This document shows positions 1 to 6,364 of a stretch of 16,288 nt of DNA, piece after piece. Origin of the DNA: Clostridiales bacterium (GTDB lineage Bacteria > Bacillota > Clostridia > Oscillospirales > Oscillospiraceae); contig JAHZBA010000045.1 of assembly GCA_019423635.1 (NCBI GenBank), positions 1 to 16,288 of the forward strand, written 5' to 3'. A program made the translations under genes and the position numbers. Position 1 is the stretch's first letter. Each line of letters starts with the position of its first letter. The notes below the pieces were generated by a model. The model searched no databases, was not told the origin of the DNA, and worked only from the letters and a program-made list of their open reading frames with translations.

Positions 1-638
1 CCCAGGCCCAGCACCTGCTGCTGGGCACCCTGGTCATCGGCGCCAGCGACACGGTGACCGGCCTGTTCCTGACGCCCTACCTGGAGTCCTTCCACCGCCG
101 GCACCCCGGCATCCGGCTGAAAATCGTCAGCGGCCGCAGCGCCAAGGTCCTGGGGCTCCTGCGCTCCGGGGCGGTGGACATCGCCTTTGCCTCCTCCCCG
201 GCCGACAGCGCCCTGGAGTGCTGGCCCTGCTTTGCCACCCACGCCGCCTTCGTGGCCGGCAGCACCTACCCCTGCGACTTCGACCACGTCCACACCCGCC
301 AGGAGATCGCCGCCTTTCCCCTGATCCTCCTGGAGCGCAAGGCCAGCAGCCGGGTCTTCCTGGAGCAGGAATTCTTAAAAAGCGGCGTGACCCTCACCCC
401 GGAGATCGAGCTGAGCTCCCGCAGCCTCCTGGTCTCCCTCGCCCGGATTGGGCTGGGGGTGGCGGGCGTCACGCTGGAGTTTGTGCAGGAGGCCCTGGAC
501 GGCGGGGAGATCCGCCTGCTGCGCACCGATTTTGAGATCCCCGCCCGCAGCGTGGACATGTGCACACTGCGGGACGTCTCCCCCACCGCCGCGGCCGCCG
601 CCTTCATGGAGATGGTGCGCAGCGGCCATCCCGCCTGA
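1..638 (+). CDS. LysR-type transcriptional regulator, 5'-truncated by the window edge
   Basis: The reading frame is open from base 3, so the gene starts outside the window; about 211 C-terminal residues are visible. They match the effector-binding domain of LysR regulators. The start of the domain is GTLVIGASDTVTG, followed by a PYLESFHRRHPGI segment and the pattern LRSGAVDIAFASSP, which is the family's usual 'L..G.lDlai...P' signature. The DNA-binding helix-turn-helix would lie upstream and is not seen. Such proteins sense a small molecule and usually control a neighbouring gene. The TRIC-type membrane protein 15 bases downstream on the same strand may be co-transcribed, but nothing in the sequence shows that it is the target. 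The ligand cannot be deduced. Confidence 0.9.
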   Translation, partial: QAQHLLLGTLVIGASDTVTGLFLTPYLESFHRRHPGIRLKIVSGRSAKVLGLLRSGAVDIAFASSPADSALECWPCFATHAAFVAGSTYPCDFDHVHTRQEIAAFPLILLERKASSRVFLEQEFLKSGVTLTPEIELSSRSLLVSLARIGLGVAGVTLEFVQEALDGGEIRLLRTDFEIPARSVDMCTLRDVSPTAAAAAFMEMVRSGHPA

Positions 639-653
639 CAGGAGGTCTTTCTG

Positions 654-1289
654 ATGGAAACCTTTCTCCTCATTCTGGAGCTGGCCGGCACCATGGCCTT
701 CTCCGCCGCCGGGGCCATGACGGGCCTGCGGAAGAACATGGATATCTTCGGTGTGTGCATCCTGGGGCTCACCACCGCCGTGGGCGGCGGCGTCATCCGG
801 GATGTGATTCTGGGCAGCACGCCGCCGGCCACCTTCCAGGACCCCATCTACGCCGTGGTGGCCATTCTCACCGCCCTGGTGCTCTTTCTGCCCCAGATCC
901 GGCGGCTTCTGATGCTGGACCAGCAGCTCTTTGACCGGGTCCTCTTCTGGATGGACGCGGCGGGCCTTGGCATCTTCACCGTCATGGGCATCCGGGCGGC
1001 CTATGCCCACATGGCCCGGCCGGGGCTGTTCCTGCTGGTCTTTGTGGGGGTGGTCACCGGCGCCGGCGGCGGGATGCTGCGGGACATGATGGCCGGGGAC
1101 ACCCCCTACGTCTTTGTCAAGCACGTGTATGCCAGCGCCTCTCTGGTGGGGGCGCTGCTGTGCGGGCTGCTGTGGCACCACGCCGGGGAGACGCCCTCCA
1201 TTCTGGCGGGCATGACGGCGGTGGTGGTCATCCGCGCCCTGTCCGCCCACTACCGCTGGAACCTCCCCAGGGCCCACGACATCTCCTGA
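654..1289 (+). CDS. TRIC / UPF0126 family trimeric cation channel (YicG-like)
   Basis: The product has 211 residues, the normal length for bacterial UPF0126/TRIC proteins, and is almost entirely hydrophobic, consistent with about seven membrane helices. The family's internal duplication is plain: GGGVIRD at residues 44-50 is repeated as GGGMLRD at 138-144, each followed by an L/M-x-G-x-TP turn. These glycine-rich kinked helices line the pore in TRIC channels. Bacterial members are potassium/cation channels by structure; some relatives have been linked to glycine or other solute transport, so the substrate here is uncertain. The start is supported by an AGGAGG site 8 bases upstream. It follows a LysR gene after 15 bases and is probably in one transcript with it. 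Confidence 0.93.
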   Translation: METFLLILELAGTMAFSAAGAMTGLRKNMDIFGVCILGLTTAVGGGVIRDVILGSTPPATFQDPIYAVVAILTALVLFLPQIRRLLMLDQQLFDRVLFWMDAAGLGIFTVMGIRAAYAHMARPGLFLLVFVGVVTGAGGGMLRDMMAGDTPYVFVKHVYASASLVGALLCGLLWHHAGETPSILAGMTAVVVIRALSAHYRWNLPRAHDIS

Positions 1290-1330
1290 TCCGAATCCGG
1301 CCCAGCGCGCCGTCCCCAAGGACGCCAAAA

Positions 1331-1546
1331 CGGCCCTCCCATCCGGGAGGGCCGTCACAGCTTATCGAAAAAGTCTTTTCGATAAGCTGTGCAAGTTTAC
1401 AGAACTTCAAAAAAGTTCTGTAAACTTATGATTTCAATGGTGCAGGAAACCCTTCCCGGGTTTCCCGCACACACCCTTCCTCCCCGTCGAATCAGTCTTC
1501 AGCTTTTTTCGACGGACTGAAGCGGCCCTCCCATCCGGGAGGGCCG
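1331..1546. repeat. Cluster of five perfect inverted repeats bounded by identical palindromes
   Basis: Between the TRIC gene and the convergent small membrane-protein gene lie five hairpins in 216 bases. H1: arms 1331-1340/1345-1354 (10 bp, loop ATCC). H2: 1356-1371/1376-1391 (16 bp, 4-base loop). H3: 1393-1407/1413-1427 (15 bp, 5-base loop). H4: 1445-1452/1458-1465 (8 bp). H5: 1523-1532/1537-1546, an exact copy of H1, loop included. Both H1 and H5 are followed within a few bases by CACAG. H2 and H3 are AT-rich, unlike the surrounding DNA. Some of these may serve as bidirectional terminators for the converging genes, but the number and perfection of the arms suggests a small interspersed repeat. 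No coding frame here is credible. Confidence 0.75.
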
Positions 1547-1550
1547 TCTT
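1523..1550 (+). terminator. Candidate intrinsic terminator (second copy of the CGGCCCTCCC hairpin)
   Basis: A 10-bp all-GC-rich stem with loop ATCC is followed on the + strand by GTCTTTC, a weak T-tract. On the - strand it lies directly downstream of the stop codon of the 1551-1886 gene, so it could also end that transcript. The first copy (1331-1354) has AAAA upstream, which is TTTT downstream when read on the - strand. The two copies may together stop transcription from both sides. Confidence 0.5.
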
Positions 1551-1886
1551 TCACAGATCCTTCACATCTGATTTTCCCATCTTCTCCATCTGCGCCTTCC
1601 TCCGGAGCTTCTCCCGGGCCGCCCAGTAGATGGCCAGCAGCACCAGCGTAGGAATATTCCCTGCCAGCAGCGTCACCAGCACGCTCAGCACGTTCTGCGA
1701 GACGCTGCCGGTGTCCGCGAGATTCAGCACCAGCAGCAGGGACTGCAAAAACGCCAGCAGGGGCAGCACCAGTCCCGGCCACCGGCTCTCCCGCCGGGAG
1801 AGAAAAATTTGCAGCAAAATGCCGCCCACCCCGCATACCACCAGGACCACCAGGGTAAAGATGAGCGTTCTCGATGCAATCGCCAT
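1551..1886 (-). CDS. Small three-helix membrane protein, paralogue of the upstream gene
   Basis: This 111-residue protein has hydrophobic segments at about residues 8-28, 37-56 and 65-89, then a basic, cytoplasm-like tail ending in SDVKDL. I do not recognise a named family. It is homologous to the protein at 2000-2356: both have LSRRE followed by a PGL-containing helix, a '(I/V)PxLVLLAxYxxxR' third helix, and an Arg/Lys-rich tail ending in DL. An AAGGAGGAA site lies just upstream of the ATG. It is the last gene of a three-gene unit with a DUF2089 regulator at its head, 113 bases behind its paralogue. The function is unknown; a membrane partner of the regulator is one possibility. Confidence 0.75.
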   Translation of the reverse strand: MAIASRTLIFTLVVLVVCGVGGILLQIFLSRRESRWPGLVLPLLAFLQSLLLVLNLADTGSVSQNVLSVLVTLLAGNIPTLVLLAIYWAAREKLRRKAQMEKMGKSDVKDL

Positions 1887-1999
1887 GAAAGTTCCTCCTT
1901 CACATAATCAGTCAGACACCACCAGCTGCCGTGCGCACAGCGCGCCGCGGGACGGCGCTGATGGGGAGAGAATCTTCGGTCCCCTCTCCACTGTGCGGA

Positions 2000-2356
2000 C
2001 TATAAATCGTCAATCCGCGTCCTTTTCAACTGGCGCCGCATTCTTCTTCGCCGCATCAGGCGGCAGAGCCCGTAGACGGCCAGCAGCACCAGCAGCGGAA
2101 CGCTGCACAGTCCCAGTACCAAAGCGAGCTCGTCCCCCAGCCTCCGCACATGCTCCAGGTTCCGCAGAAGCCAGACCGCAGTCCATAGAATCCAGGCGGC
2201 GGGCGGAAGCAGGCCCGGCCGTCCATCCTCCCTGCGGGACAGCAGCACCTCCACCACGATCCCAGCCAGGGCGATGGCCAGGAGGACGGGGAGGTCCCGG
2301 CCCTCCAGGGTAACGGACAACGCTCCGCCGTCCAGGTAAATTCCAGAGTGCAGCAC
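2000..2356 (-). CDS. Small membrane protein, translationally coupled to the DUF2089 gene
   Basis: The 118-residue product has hydrophobic stretches at about residues 21-39, 48-65 and 76-98, followed by a very basic tail (RRRRMRRQLKR) ending in IDDL. It begins with GTG exactly at the base after the TGA of the DUF2089 gene. An AGGGGGG site lies 7 bases ahead inside that gene, so translation is probably coupled. It shares the LSRRE...RPGL...P and VPLLVLLAVY motifs with the 1551-1886 product, indicating an ancient tandem duplication. No enzymatic motif or signal peptide with a cleavage site is seen. The role is unknown; the context suggests a membrane component working with the helix-turn-helix protein. 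Confidence 0.75.
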   Translation of the reverse strand: MLHSGIYLDGGALSVTLEGRDLPVLLAIALAGIVVEVLLSRREDGRPGLLPPAAWILWTAVWLLRNLEHVRRLGDELALVLGLCSVPLLVLLAVYGLCRLMRRRRMRRQLKRTRIDDL

Positions 2357-2650
2357 TCAGGTTCCCCCCTTTGTCTTTCGATACTCATGGATCAGAATCT
2401 TTGCCGTGTCGAAGTCCAGCTTGTCGTCCACCGCCAGCCGCTTCACCAGCGACACGTAGGGGTCCGCCTCCGCCGTCTCCGCCAGCTGGATCTTCTGGAT
2501 CAGCCGGTCCAGCCGCAGCCGCACCGTGGGATAGGTGACGCCGTACTGCGACGCTACCTCCTTCAAAGACCCCGAGGCCAGGACGAACTTTTTGATGAAT
2601 GCCGCGTCCTCGTCCTCCAGTCCTGTCATCCATCCGGGCAGCGTCTCCAT
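2357..2650 (-). CDS. DUF2089 family helix-turn-helix protein (short form)
   Basis: This 97-residue protein matches the DUF2089 pattern: an acidic start (PGWMTGLEDEDAAFIKKF), then a helix-turn-helix at about residues 28-52 (LKEVASQYGVTYPTVRLRLD) and an acidic/helical C-terminus. Longer members carry an N-terminal zinc ribbon; it is absent here. The helix-turn-helix suggests DNA binding, probably regulation of its own operon, but DUF2089 function is not established. A purine-rich GGGGAGGGG ribosome site precedes the ATG. Two paralogous membrane proteins follow immediately on the same strand. A promoter and a palindrome sit directly upstream. Confidence 0.85.
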   Translation of the reverse strand: METLPGWMTGLEDEDAAFIKKFVLASGSLKEVASQYGVTYPTVRLRLDRLIQKIQLAETAEADPYVSLVKRLAVDDKLDFDTAKILIHEYRKTKGGT

Positions 2651-2663
2651 ATCCCCTCCCCCC

Positions 2664-2678
2664 TTTCATAATATGAAA
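2664..2678. promoter_or_regulatory. Candidate operator palindrome overlapping the -10 of the DUF2089 promoter
   Basis: TTTCAT-AAT-ATGAAA is a perfect 6-bp inverted repeat with a 3-base spacer. It touches the -10 box and covers the likely transcription start of the DUF2089 unit. Its position fits an operator used for autoregulation by the helix-turn-helix protein encoded next to it. The assignment rests on position and symmetry only. Confidence 0.4.
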
Positions 2679-2705
2679 TATACACTTTAATATTGTTAAA
2701 GTCAA
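2677..2705 (-). promoter_or_regulatory. Sigma-A-type promoter for the DUF2089 / membrane protein unit
   Basis: On the - strand TTGACT (2700-2705) is followed after exactly 17 bases by TATATT (2677-2682). The surrounding AT-rich block stands out from the GC-rich neighbourhood. The transcript would start near 2670, about 20 bases before the ATG. Confidence 0.75.
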
Positions 2706-2921
2706 GACTTATTTTATATTTTAATAAAGTTCCAATGTCCCTCTGATTCCCAGGGCCGGCAGCGTAGGGCGCGGCGCCCCGGCGTGCCGCGGACGCACTG
2801 CTGCACCACGGCTTGTCAAGTCGTGACCCTGACCAGCTTCCCCTGGCCCGCCGGGTCAATTCCCCTCCGCCCTGCGCACCGCGGGAACACGAACGCAAAT
2901 TGGACGCCCATCAATATAAGG
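2706..2921. other. Intergenic stretch without a recognised gene
   Basis: This part lies between the DUF2089 promoter and the terminator of the sigma/anti-sigma unit. The first ~30 bases are AT-rich (upstream promoter region); the rest is GC-rich. I see no tRNA fold, riboswitch or credible coding frame. The open frames that cross it lack ribosome sites and resemble no known protein. Confidence 0.5.
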
Positions 2922-2947
2922 AAGACTCCCCGTTTCCGGGGAGTCTT
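2922..2947 (-). terminator. Intrinsic terminator of the ECF sigma / M23-like unit
   Basis: A perfect 10-bp stem (AAGACTCCCC with GGGGAGTCTT, arms 2922-2931 and 2938-2947) with a 6-base loop lies 20 bases downstream of the M23-like gene's stop. On the - strand the stem ends in CTT and runs on into CCTTATATT, a moderate T-rich tail. Confidence 0.75.
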
Positions 2948-2967
2948 TGCCTGATAGAGAGCGGGAA

Positions 2968-4344
2968 TCAGCCCATGGAGAGGGTGTCCCGCACGGCGCT
3001 GTCGAAGTAGGCCACAGGGTTCTGGGCCTCGCCCTCCTCCCAGACCTGGAAGCACAAATGCGAACCTGTGGACAATCCGGTGGACCCCGCCAGGGCAATC
3101 TCCTGCCCGGCCGTCACCGTGTCCCCCTGGCTGACCGTGATCTCCTGGCAGGCGGCGTAGACCGTCCGGAGGCCGTCGCCGTGGTCCAGCACCACGTAAT
3201 TGCCCCGCTCGGCGTCAAAGCCGGTCTCATCCACCGTGCCGTCCGCCGTCGCCAGGATGGGGGTCCCTGCCGGTGCCGGGATGTCGATGCCGTTGTGGGT
3301 GACGGTCCGCTCCTCGATCTCCTCCTGGCCGTCCTCGTTCTCGTGGATGAAGATCTTGTCCCAGGAGCCGAAGGGGTAGCTCATGCTGATGGTATGGACC
3401 CCCTCCACCGGCCACTGGAGCCAGCGGCTGGCTTCCACGTCTGTGGCGTAGAGGCCGTAGACGTAGGGCTCGTCGTCCCCCGCCAGCTGGGGCAGGAGGG
3501 TCAGGCCGCCGGTGACGTACTCATCCACCCGCAGGGGGCCGCTGGAGAGCTGGTAGGTCCTGGTCTGCTCGCTGCCGTCGGTGAAGGCGGCGGTGACGGT
3601 GAGGATCGCGCCGTCGAAGTAGTCGATGTCCATCTGCTCCTCAATGGTGATCCCCAGCCCGGAATTGCTGACCATCTCCTCCGGGGAGAGCCAGAAGCCG
3701 TAGCTCCTCTCCGGGTCGTAGTCCTCCCGAACGCTCTGGCCCAGGGCGGTCATCTCCGGCATATACCACATCCCGTCGTCCGTCTGGCTGATGGCGGCAA
3801 CGGCCATAGTCCCATCGGCCATGGCCTGGCGGAACTCCGCCATCTCCTGGTCCGTCAGGTTCTCATGGAGCTGGTAGCGGTACAGCCCGCCCCGGTCGAT
3901 GGAGAGGGACACGGTCTCAATGTGCTCCCCGGTGATCCGGAACAGCAGCCCCGTGTAGTTCCCCCCGTCCAGGGTGACGCAGCCCTCCCCGGCCCGGAAG
4001 GCCAGCCCACTGTTGGGTCCGGGGGCGTAGGTCTCGTCGCTGACGGCGGCATAGGCCGTCAACCCGAAGGAAAAGGTGGGCACCAGGGCCACCGGAACGC
4101 CGCCGTCCTGGGGCGGCACACCCGGTTCCGCTCTGGGGTCCCTCGCCGGCCGCAGCTGCACGGTGCCCAGCACCAGGGCCAGGGCGCAGGCGGCGCACAC
4201 CGCCGTTCGCAGGATGGGACGGCTCCGCCTCCGCACCGCGGACCCGGATACCTGCCGCCCCTGAGCCGCCGCCCGCAGCACCCGGTCATTGAGCCCGGCC
4301 GGGGTATGGATATCCTCCATCATCTTCTGATAGCTGTTCTTCAT
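2968..4344 (-). CDS. Membrane anti-sigma-like protein with a degenerate M23 (LytM) domain
   Basis: The product has 458 residues. The N-terminus (YQKMMEDIHTPAGLNDRVL, then a basic stretch) resembles the cytoplasmic part of Firmicute ECF anti-sigma factors. One membrane helix follows at about 45-63, then a long outer region, and an M23/LytM fold at about 335-446. Zinc motif one is intact (HNGID, 350-354). The later active-site positions are altered: the usual YAH reads YAA (A398) and the usual HLH reads HLC (429-431). It is therefore probably a binding domain or a weak enzyme, as in SpoIIQ-like proteins. The ATG at 4344 has GGGAGGG 7 bases away; a TTG two codons upstream sits too close to that site. 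The gene overlaps the sigma-factor gene by 59 bases, which supports a sigma/anti-sigma pair. An envelope signal is the likely trigger (inference). Confidence 0.83.
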   Translation of the reverse strand: MKNSYQKMMEDIHTPAGLNDRVLRAAAQGRQVSGSAVRRRSRPILRTAVCAACALALVLGTVQLRPARDPRAEPGVPPQDGGVPVALVPTFSFGLTAYAAVSDETYAPGPNSGLAFRAGEGCVTLDGGNYTGLLFRITGEHIETVSLSIDRGGLYRYQLHENLTDQEMAEFRQAMADGTMAVAAISQTDDGMWYMPEMTALGQSVREDYDPERSYGFWLSPEEMVSNSGLGITIEEQMDIDYFDGAILTVTAAFTDGSEQTRTYQLSSGPLRVDEYVTGGLTLLPQLAGDDEPYVYGLYATDVEASRWLQWPVEGVHTISMSYPFGSWDKIFIHENEDGQEEIEERTVTHNGIDIPAPAGTPILATADGTVDETGFDAERGNYVVLDHGDGLRTVYAACQEITVSQGDTVTAGQEIALAGSTGLSTGSHLCFQVWEEGEAQNPVAYFDSAVRDTLSMG

Positions 4345-4819
4345 CTTCAAACCCTCCCAACAGGTCCTTCAGTTTCAGCTTTGCCCGGCGCAGCCGGGTC
4401 CGTACCGTGGCCGCCGGAACACCCACCATGAAGGCGATCTCCTCTGTCCGGTAGCCCTCGCCAAAATAGAGGTGCACCGCCGTGCGCAGCTTCTCCGGCA
4501 GCCGCCCCACGGCGTCCCACAGCTCCGACGCCTCCTCCCGGTCCGGCTGGGCCAGCTCGGCCACGGCCTCCAGAGGGACCGCCGTCTGCCGCAGGCGGAA
4601 CCGGCCCACGTCGGCGCAGCGGTGCAGGGCGGTCCGCAGAAGCCAGGCCTTCAAGTGCTCCGGCTCCCAGTCCCGCTCCGGCTCACGGAGGAGGCGGAGG
4701 AAGACGTCCTGGTACACGTCCTCGGCGTCCGATTGATTCCGCAGGCGGCACAGGGCCAGCCGGTACACAGCGTCGCCGTGTTCTCTCATGGCATTGCGCA
4801 GCAGGGTCTCCTGATCCAT
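4286..4819 (-). CDS. ECF-type RNA polymerase sigma factor
   Basis: This 177-residue protein has the two-domain ECF layout. Sigma region 2 spans about residues 10-70, with the core-binding/-10 signature DAEDVYQDVFLRLL at 31-44. Region 4 spans about 98-155, with the -35-reading helix-turn-helix around YRTEEIAFMVGVPAATVRTRL. It directs RNA polymerase to a dedicated promoter set. AGGAGG lies 7 bases ahead of the ATG. The 3' end, encoding an acidic tail (EDEEQLSEDDGG), overlaps the start of the membrane M23-like gene, the usual arrangement for a sigma factor and its antagonist. A promoter-like sequence of ECF type lies upstream and suggests self-activation. Confidence 0.93.
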   Translation of the reverse strand: MDQETLLRNAMREHGDAVYRLALCRLRNQSDAEDVYQDVFLRLLREPERDWEPEHLKAWLLRTALHRCADVGRFRLRQTAVPLEAVAELAQPDREEASELWDAVGRLPEKLRTAVHLYFGEGYRTEEIAFMVGVPAATVRTRLRRAKLKLKDLLGGFEDEEQLSEDDGGYPYPGRAQ

Positions 4820-4863
4820 TGCAATGCCTCCTTTCTTGTTGCTGAAAAGCGCCTTTCACTGAG

Positions 4864-4892
4864 AATACGCCGGAGAGGGCGAAATTGTTTCC
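4864..4892 (-). promoter_or_regulatory. Candidate ECF-type (autoregulatory) promoter
   Basis: On the - strand GGAAAC (4887-4892) is followed after exactly 17 bases by CGTATT (4864-4869). This fits the general ECF pattern of a GGAAC-like -35 and a CGT-containing -10. It lies about 45 bases upstream of the sigma-factor start codon. No good TTGACA/TATAAT pair is visible nearby. Confidence 0.5.
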
Positions 4893-4935
4893 TGCTGGGG
4901 GAATTTTTTGCACGTAAAATCGGCCCCATATCAAA

Positions 4936-4961
4936 CCTGGCGGCCGTCACCGGCCGCCAGG
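4936..4961 (-). terminator. Terminator hairpin whose loop contains the stop codon
   Basis: A perfect 11-bp GC-rich stem (arms 4936-4946 and 4951-4961) with a 4-base loop, followed on the - strand by TTTGAT. The TGA of the 4947-5162 gene lies in the loop, so the last codons form one arm. It probably ends the ychF / small-protein transcript before the ECF promoter. The T-tract is short, so efficiency is uncertain. Confidence 0.6.
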
Positions 4962-5162
4962 CTCCTCTTCAATTCCGTAAATCGCGAACCGCCCAATCAG
5001 GTTCTGGACCGTCAGCTTCTGGGCCAGCAGCTGCTGGTGGGTGGCCCCCCGGACCTTTCCGGCGGCCCGCAGCCGCTCCAGGTCCGCGGCCACCTTGTCC
5101 CGCTCCTTCAGAAGATCCGCATACAGGCGGTCATAGGCCGCCAGCCGCTCCTGCTCTGTCAT
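4947..5162 (-). CDS. Small helical protein of unknown function downstream of ychF
   Basis: The 71-residue product is charged and mostly helical. Residues 1-35 (EQERLAAYDRLYADLLKERD...) look like a coiled-coil segment, then a KVRGATHQQLLAQKLT turn-helix and an acidic end. There is no signal peptide, membrane helix, cysteine cluster or recognised domain. A strong AGGAGGAG site precedes the ATG, and codon use resembles the neighbours, so it is very likely expressed. It lies 110 bases after ychF on the same strand and may share its transcript. I do not recognise the family. Confidence 0.7.
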   Translation of the reverse strand: MTEQERLAAYDRLYADLLKERDKVAADLERLRAAGKVRGATHQQLLAQKLTVQNLIGRFAIYGIEEEPGGR

Positions 5163-5230
5163 GTTCTCCTCCTCTTATCAGGGCGCCGCCCCGGCACACA
5201 GAGGGCGCTGTCCCTGGAACCCTGCGGCCC

Positions 5231-5258
5231 TTGAAAAGGCCGATGAAACTCTTTTCAA
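5231..5258. other. Weak hairpin between ychF and the small-protein gene
   Basis: TTGAAAAG (5231-5238) and CTTTTCAA (5251-5258) form an 8-bp inverted repeat with a 12-base loop, just after the ychF stop. The loop is large and there is no T-tract. It could be an RNA-processing or attenuating structure; it is not a convincing terminator. Confidence 0.3.
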
Positions 5259-5272
5259 ACCTCCGCCGGCAC

Positions 5273-6364
5273 TCACACGTTAAACCGGAAATAGATCATA
5301 TCGCCGTCCTGCACCACGTAGTCCTTGCCCTCGCTGCGGAGCATGCCCTTCTCCCGGGCCGCGTTGACGCCGCCGCACTTCACCATGTCGTCGTAGGCGA
5401 TGACCTCCGCCCGGATGAAGCCCCGCTCAATGTCCGTGTGGATCTTCCCGGCGGCCCTGGGGGCCTTGGTGCCCTTTTTAATGGTCCAGGCCCGGCACTC
5501 GTCCTTGCCGTAGGTCAGGAAGGAGATGAGGCCCAGCAGGGCGTAGGAGCACTTGATGAGCCGGTCCAGGCCGGACTCCTCCACCCCCAGCTCCTCCAGG
5601 AACATCAGCTTCTCCTCGCCCTCCAGCTCGGCGATGTCCTGCTCCAGCTTGGCGCAGATGGGCAGCACCTGACTGCCCTCGGCCTCCGCGATCTCCTTCA
5701 CCTGCTGGTAATATTGGTTCTCCTCCAGGTGGGTAAAGCCCTCCTCGTCGGTGTTGGCGGCGTAGATCACGGGCTTGAGCGTCAGCAGGTCGGAGGTAGC
5801 CAGCAGCGCACCGTCGTCCTCGCTGCACGGGAAGGTCCTGGCCAGCTTCCCCTCGTCCAGGTGCTTCTGAAGGGCCGTAAAGAGATCCACCTCGTGCTGG
5901 AACTTCTTGTCCCCCTTCAGGGCCTTTGCGGCCTTCTCCACCCGGCGCTGCACCATCTCCAGGTCCGCCATCACCAGCTCCATGTTGATGATGTCGATGT
6001 CCCGCCGCGGGTCCGTGCTGCCCTCCACGTGGATCACGTTCTCGTCGTCAAAGCAGCGCACCACGTGGACAATGGCGTCCGTCTCCCGGATATTGGCCAG
6101 GAACTTGTTGCCAAGGCCCTCGCCCCGGCTGGCGCCCTTCACCAGTCCCGCAATGTCCACGAACTCCACCACCGCCGGGGTCTTCTTATCCGGCTCATAC
6201 AGCTCCGCCAGATGGTCCAGCCGCTCATCGGGGACCGCCACCATGCCCACATTGGGGTCGATGGTGCAGAAGGGATAGTTGGCGCTCTCCGCGCCGGCGT
6301 TGGTGATGGCGTTAAAAAGGGTGCTCTTGCCCACGTTGGGCAGGCCCACGATTCCAAGTTTCAT
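5273..6364 (-). CDS. ychF: Redox-/ribosome-associated ATPase YchF (OLA1 family)
   Basis: At 363 residues this has the standard YchF length and is highly typical. G1/P-loop is GLPNVGKST (7-15) and G3 is DIAG (70-73). The G4 position reads NTDE (204-207) instead of NKxD, which is the known reason that this Obg-related protein prefers ATP over GTP. The helical insertion follows switch II. The C-terminal TGS domain (about 278-361) ends DGDMIYFRFNV. YchF binds ribosomes and is linked to stress and redox responses. The start is the ATG at 6364, giving the conserved MKLGIVG with AGGAGG 11 bases upstream; an in-frame ATG 23 codons earlier would add an unconserved tail. Confidence 0.97.
   Translation of the reverse strand: MKLGIVGLPNVGKSTLFNAITNAGAESANYPFCTIDPNVGMVAVPDERLDHLAELYEPDKKTPAVVEFVDIAGLVKGASRGEGLGNKFLANIRETDAIVHVVRCFDDENVIHVEGSTDPRRDIDIINMELVMADLEMVQRRVEKAAKALKGDKKFQHEVDLFTALQKHLDEGKLARTFPCSEDDGALLATSDLLTLKPVIYAANTDEEGFTHLEENQYYQQVKEIAEAEGSQVLPICAKLEQDIAELEGEEKLMFLEELGVEESGLDRLIKCSYALLGLISFLTYGKDECRAWTIKKGTKAPRAAGKIHTDIERGFIRAEVIAYDDMVKCGGVNAAREKGMLRSEGKDYVVQDGDMIYFRFNV

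Noticed and set aside
375..1358. A 327-codon open frame on the - strand opposite the LysR and TRIC genes.
   Set aside because: Low-complexity Gly/His/Gln-rich translation, antisense to two good genes.
1331..1546. CRISPR array, because of repeated palindromes.
   Set aside because: Only two identical copies, different hairpins between them, no regular spacing and no cas genes.
2706..2921. Possible tRNA or structured RNA in the GC-rich gap.
   Set aside because: I could not build a cloverleaf or recognise a riboswitch core; only short chance complementarities were found.
2947..4431. A 494-codon open frame on the + strand opposite the M23-like gene.
   Set aside because: It is antisense to a gene with clear domains and a ribosome site. 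The frame is open because GC-rich codon bias leaves few stops, and its translation resembles no protein.
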